From CAXBES01 sp965367015 (lineage in GTDB: Bacteria > Bacteroidota > Bacteroidia > Flavobacteriales > Flavobacteriaceae), in assembly GCA_965367015.1 (NCBI GenBank), contig CBDUGY010000036.1, positions 1-24,006 on the forward strand: a stretch of 24,006 nucleotides of DNA, written 5' to 3'. Under the pieces are notes generated by a model. It did not search any database and was not told the origin of the DNA. It saw nothing but the letters and a program-made list of their open reading frames with translations. Below are positions 23,807 through 24,006 of the stretch, in pieces; position 1 is the first letter of the stretch; each line of letters starts with the position of its first letter. Position numbers and translations under genes: made by a program.

Positions 23807-24006
23807 CTAAGCTTTTGAGGTAAGACTCTTAAAAAATACAAATCCGAAGCCAATAAAAAGCATTAAATGAAATGGAAAAAGACCAAAATCCCCACCTTGA
23901 TCCCCAACGACAAAAGCACTGTACATTCCGAAGGCAAAATAAAGCATTAGAGCACCTTCAATTAGAACGTTGGGTGATATATTCTTTTTCAAGTATTTAT
24001 TATCCT
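23807..24006 (-). CDS. Small membrane protein, partial at the right edge
   Basis: About 65 codons are visible. The frame stays open through the window end, and the only start candidate inside is a TTG at 23990-23992, so the true start probably lies beyond 24006. Two hydrophobic spans are visible (about VLIEGALMLYFAFGMYSAFV and GLFPFHLMLFIGFGFVFF), separated by a DQGGDFG turn and ending in a basic FKSLTSKA tail. I do not recognise the family. It is on the same strand as the LpxR-like gene and lies 60 nt upstream of it. Confidence 0.55.
   Translation of the reverse strand, partial: DNKYLKKNISPNVLIEGALMLYFAFGMYSAFVVGDQGGDFGLFPFHLMLFIGFGFVFFKSLTSKA

Overview
The window looks like a chromosomal segment of a marine-type Flavobacteriaceae bacterium (Bacteroidota). 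The evidence is: AT-rich DNA; genes with no Shine-Dalgarno sequence; several exact matches to the Bacteroidota -7 promoter element TAnnTTTG a short way upstream of start codons; mevalonate-pathway genes; typical Bacteroidota lipoprotein signal peptides; and an LpxR-type outer-membrane lipid A deacylase. I see no tRNA, rRNA, insertion sequence, CRISPR array or phage gene. A gene at the right edge runs out of the window.

Layout. (1) 274-1353: mvaD, a mevalonate-pathway decarboxylase. (2) 1350-5913, minus strand: a tightly packed ECF sigma factor, single-pass anti-sigma-like TPR protein and exported TPR-CHAT caspase-like protein, followed by a separate lipoprotein gene (6165-7340). This minus-strand block separates mvaD from the next isoprenoid genes. 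(3) 7701-9572: a mevalonate-kinase-like GHMP kinase and a UbiA prenyltransferase. (4) 9615-13452: a GC-richer nitrilase, an RluB-type pseudouridine synthase homologue that lacks its catalytic Asp, and a membrane-anchored MutS-family ATPase. (5) 13453-13833: a roughly 200-nt structured RNA candidate, 6S-like in layout, with its own promoter and a following terminator-like hairpin. (6) 13834-18982: a polyamine operon of arginine decarboxylase, agmatinase, a deoxyhypusine-synthase-like (SpeY-type) enzyme, a GNAT-nitrilase fusion and a small acidic protein. (7) 18979-24006: envelope genes, namely a GT-C type glycosyltransferase, a TolB-like propeller lipoprotein, an M28-PDZ peptidase lipoprotein, an LpxR-family protein and a partial small membrane protein.

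How the genes work together. The polyamine operon would convert arginine to agmatine, then putrescine, then probably homospermidine, and two of its junctions are translationally coupled by nearly identical 11-nt overlaps. The isoprenoid genes supply isopentenyl diphosphate and a prenyl-transfer step. The sigma/anti-sigma/CHAT set looks like an envelope signalling module in which a periplasmic caspase-like peptidase could act on the anti-sigma-like protein; this is a hypothesis.

The items most worth a second look are the structured RNA upstream of speA, the sigma/CHAT module, the RluB homologue without its Asp, the SpeY-type active-site changes, and two consensus promoters that overlap head to head between the propeller lipoprotein and the M28 peptidase.
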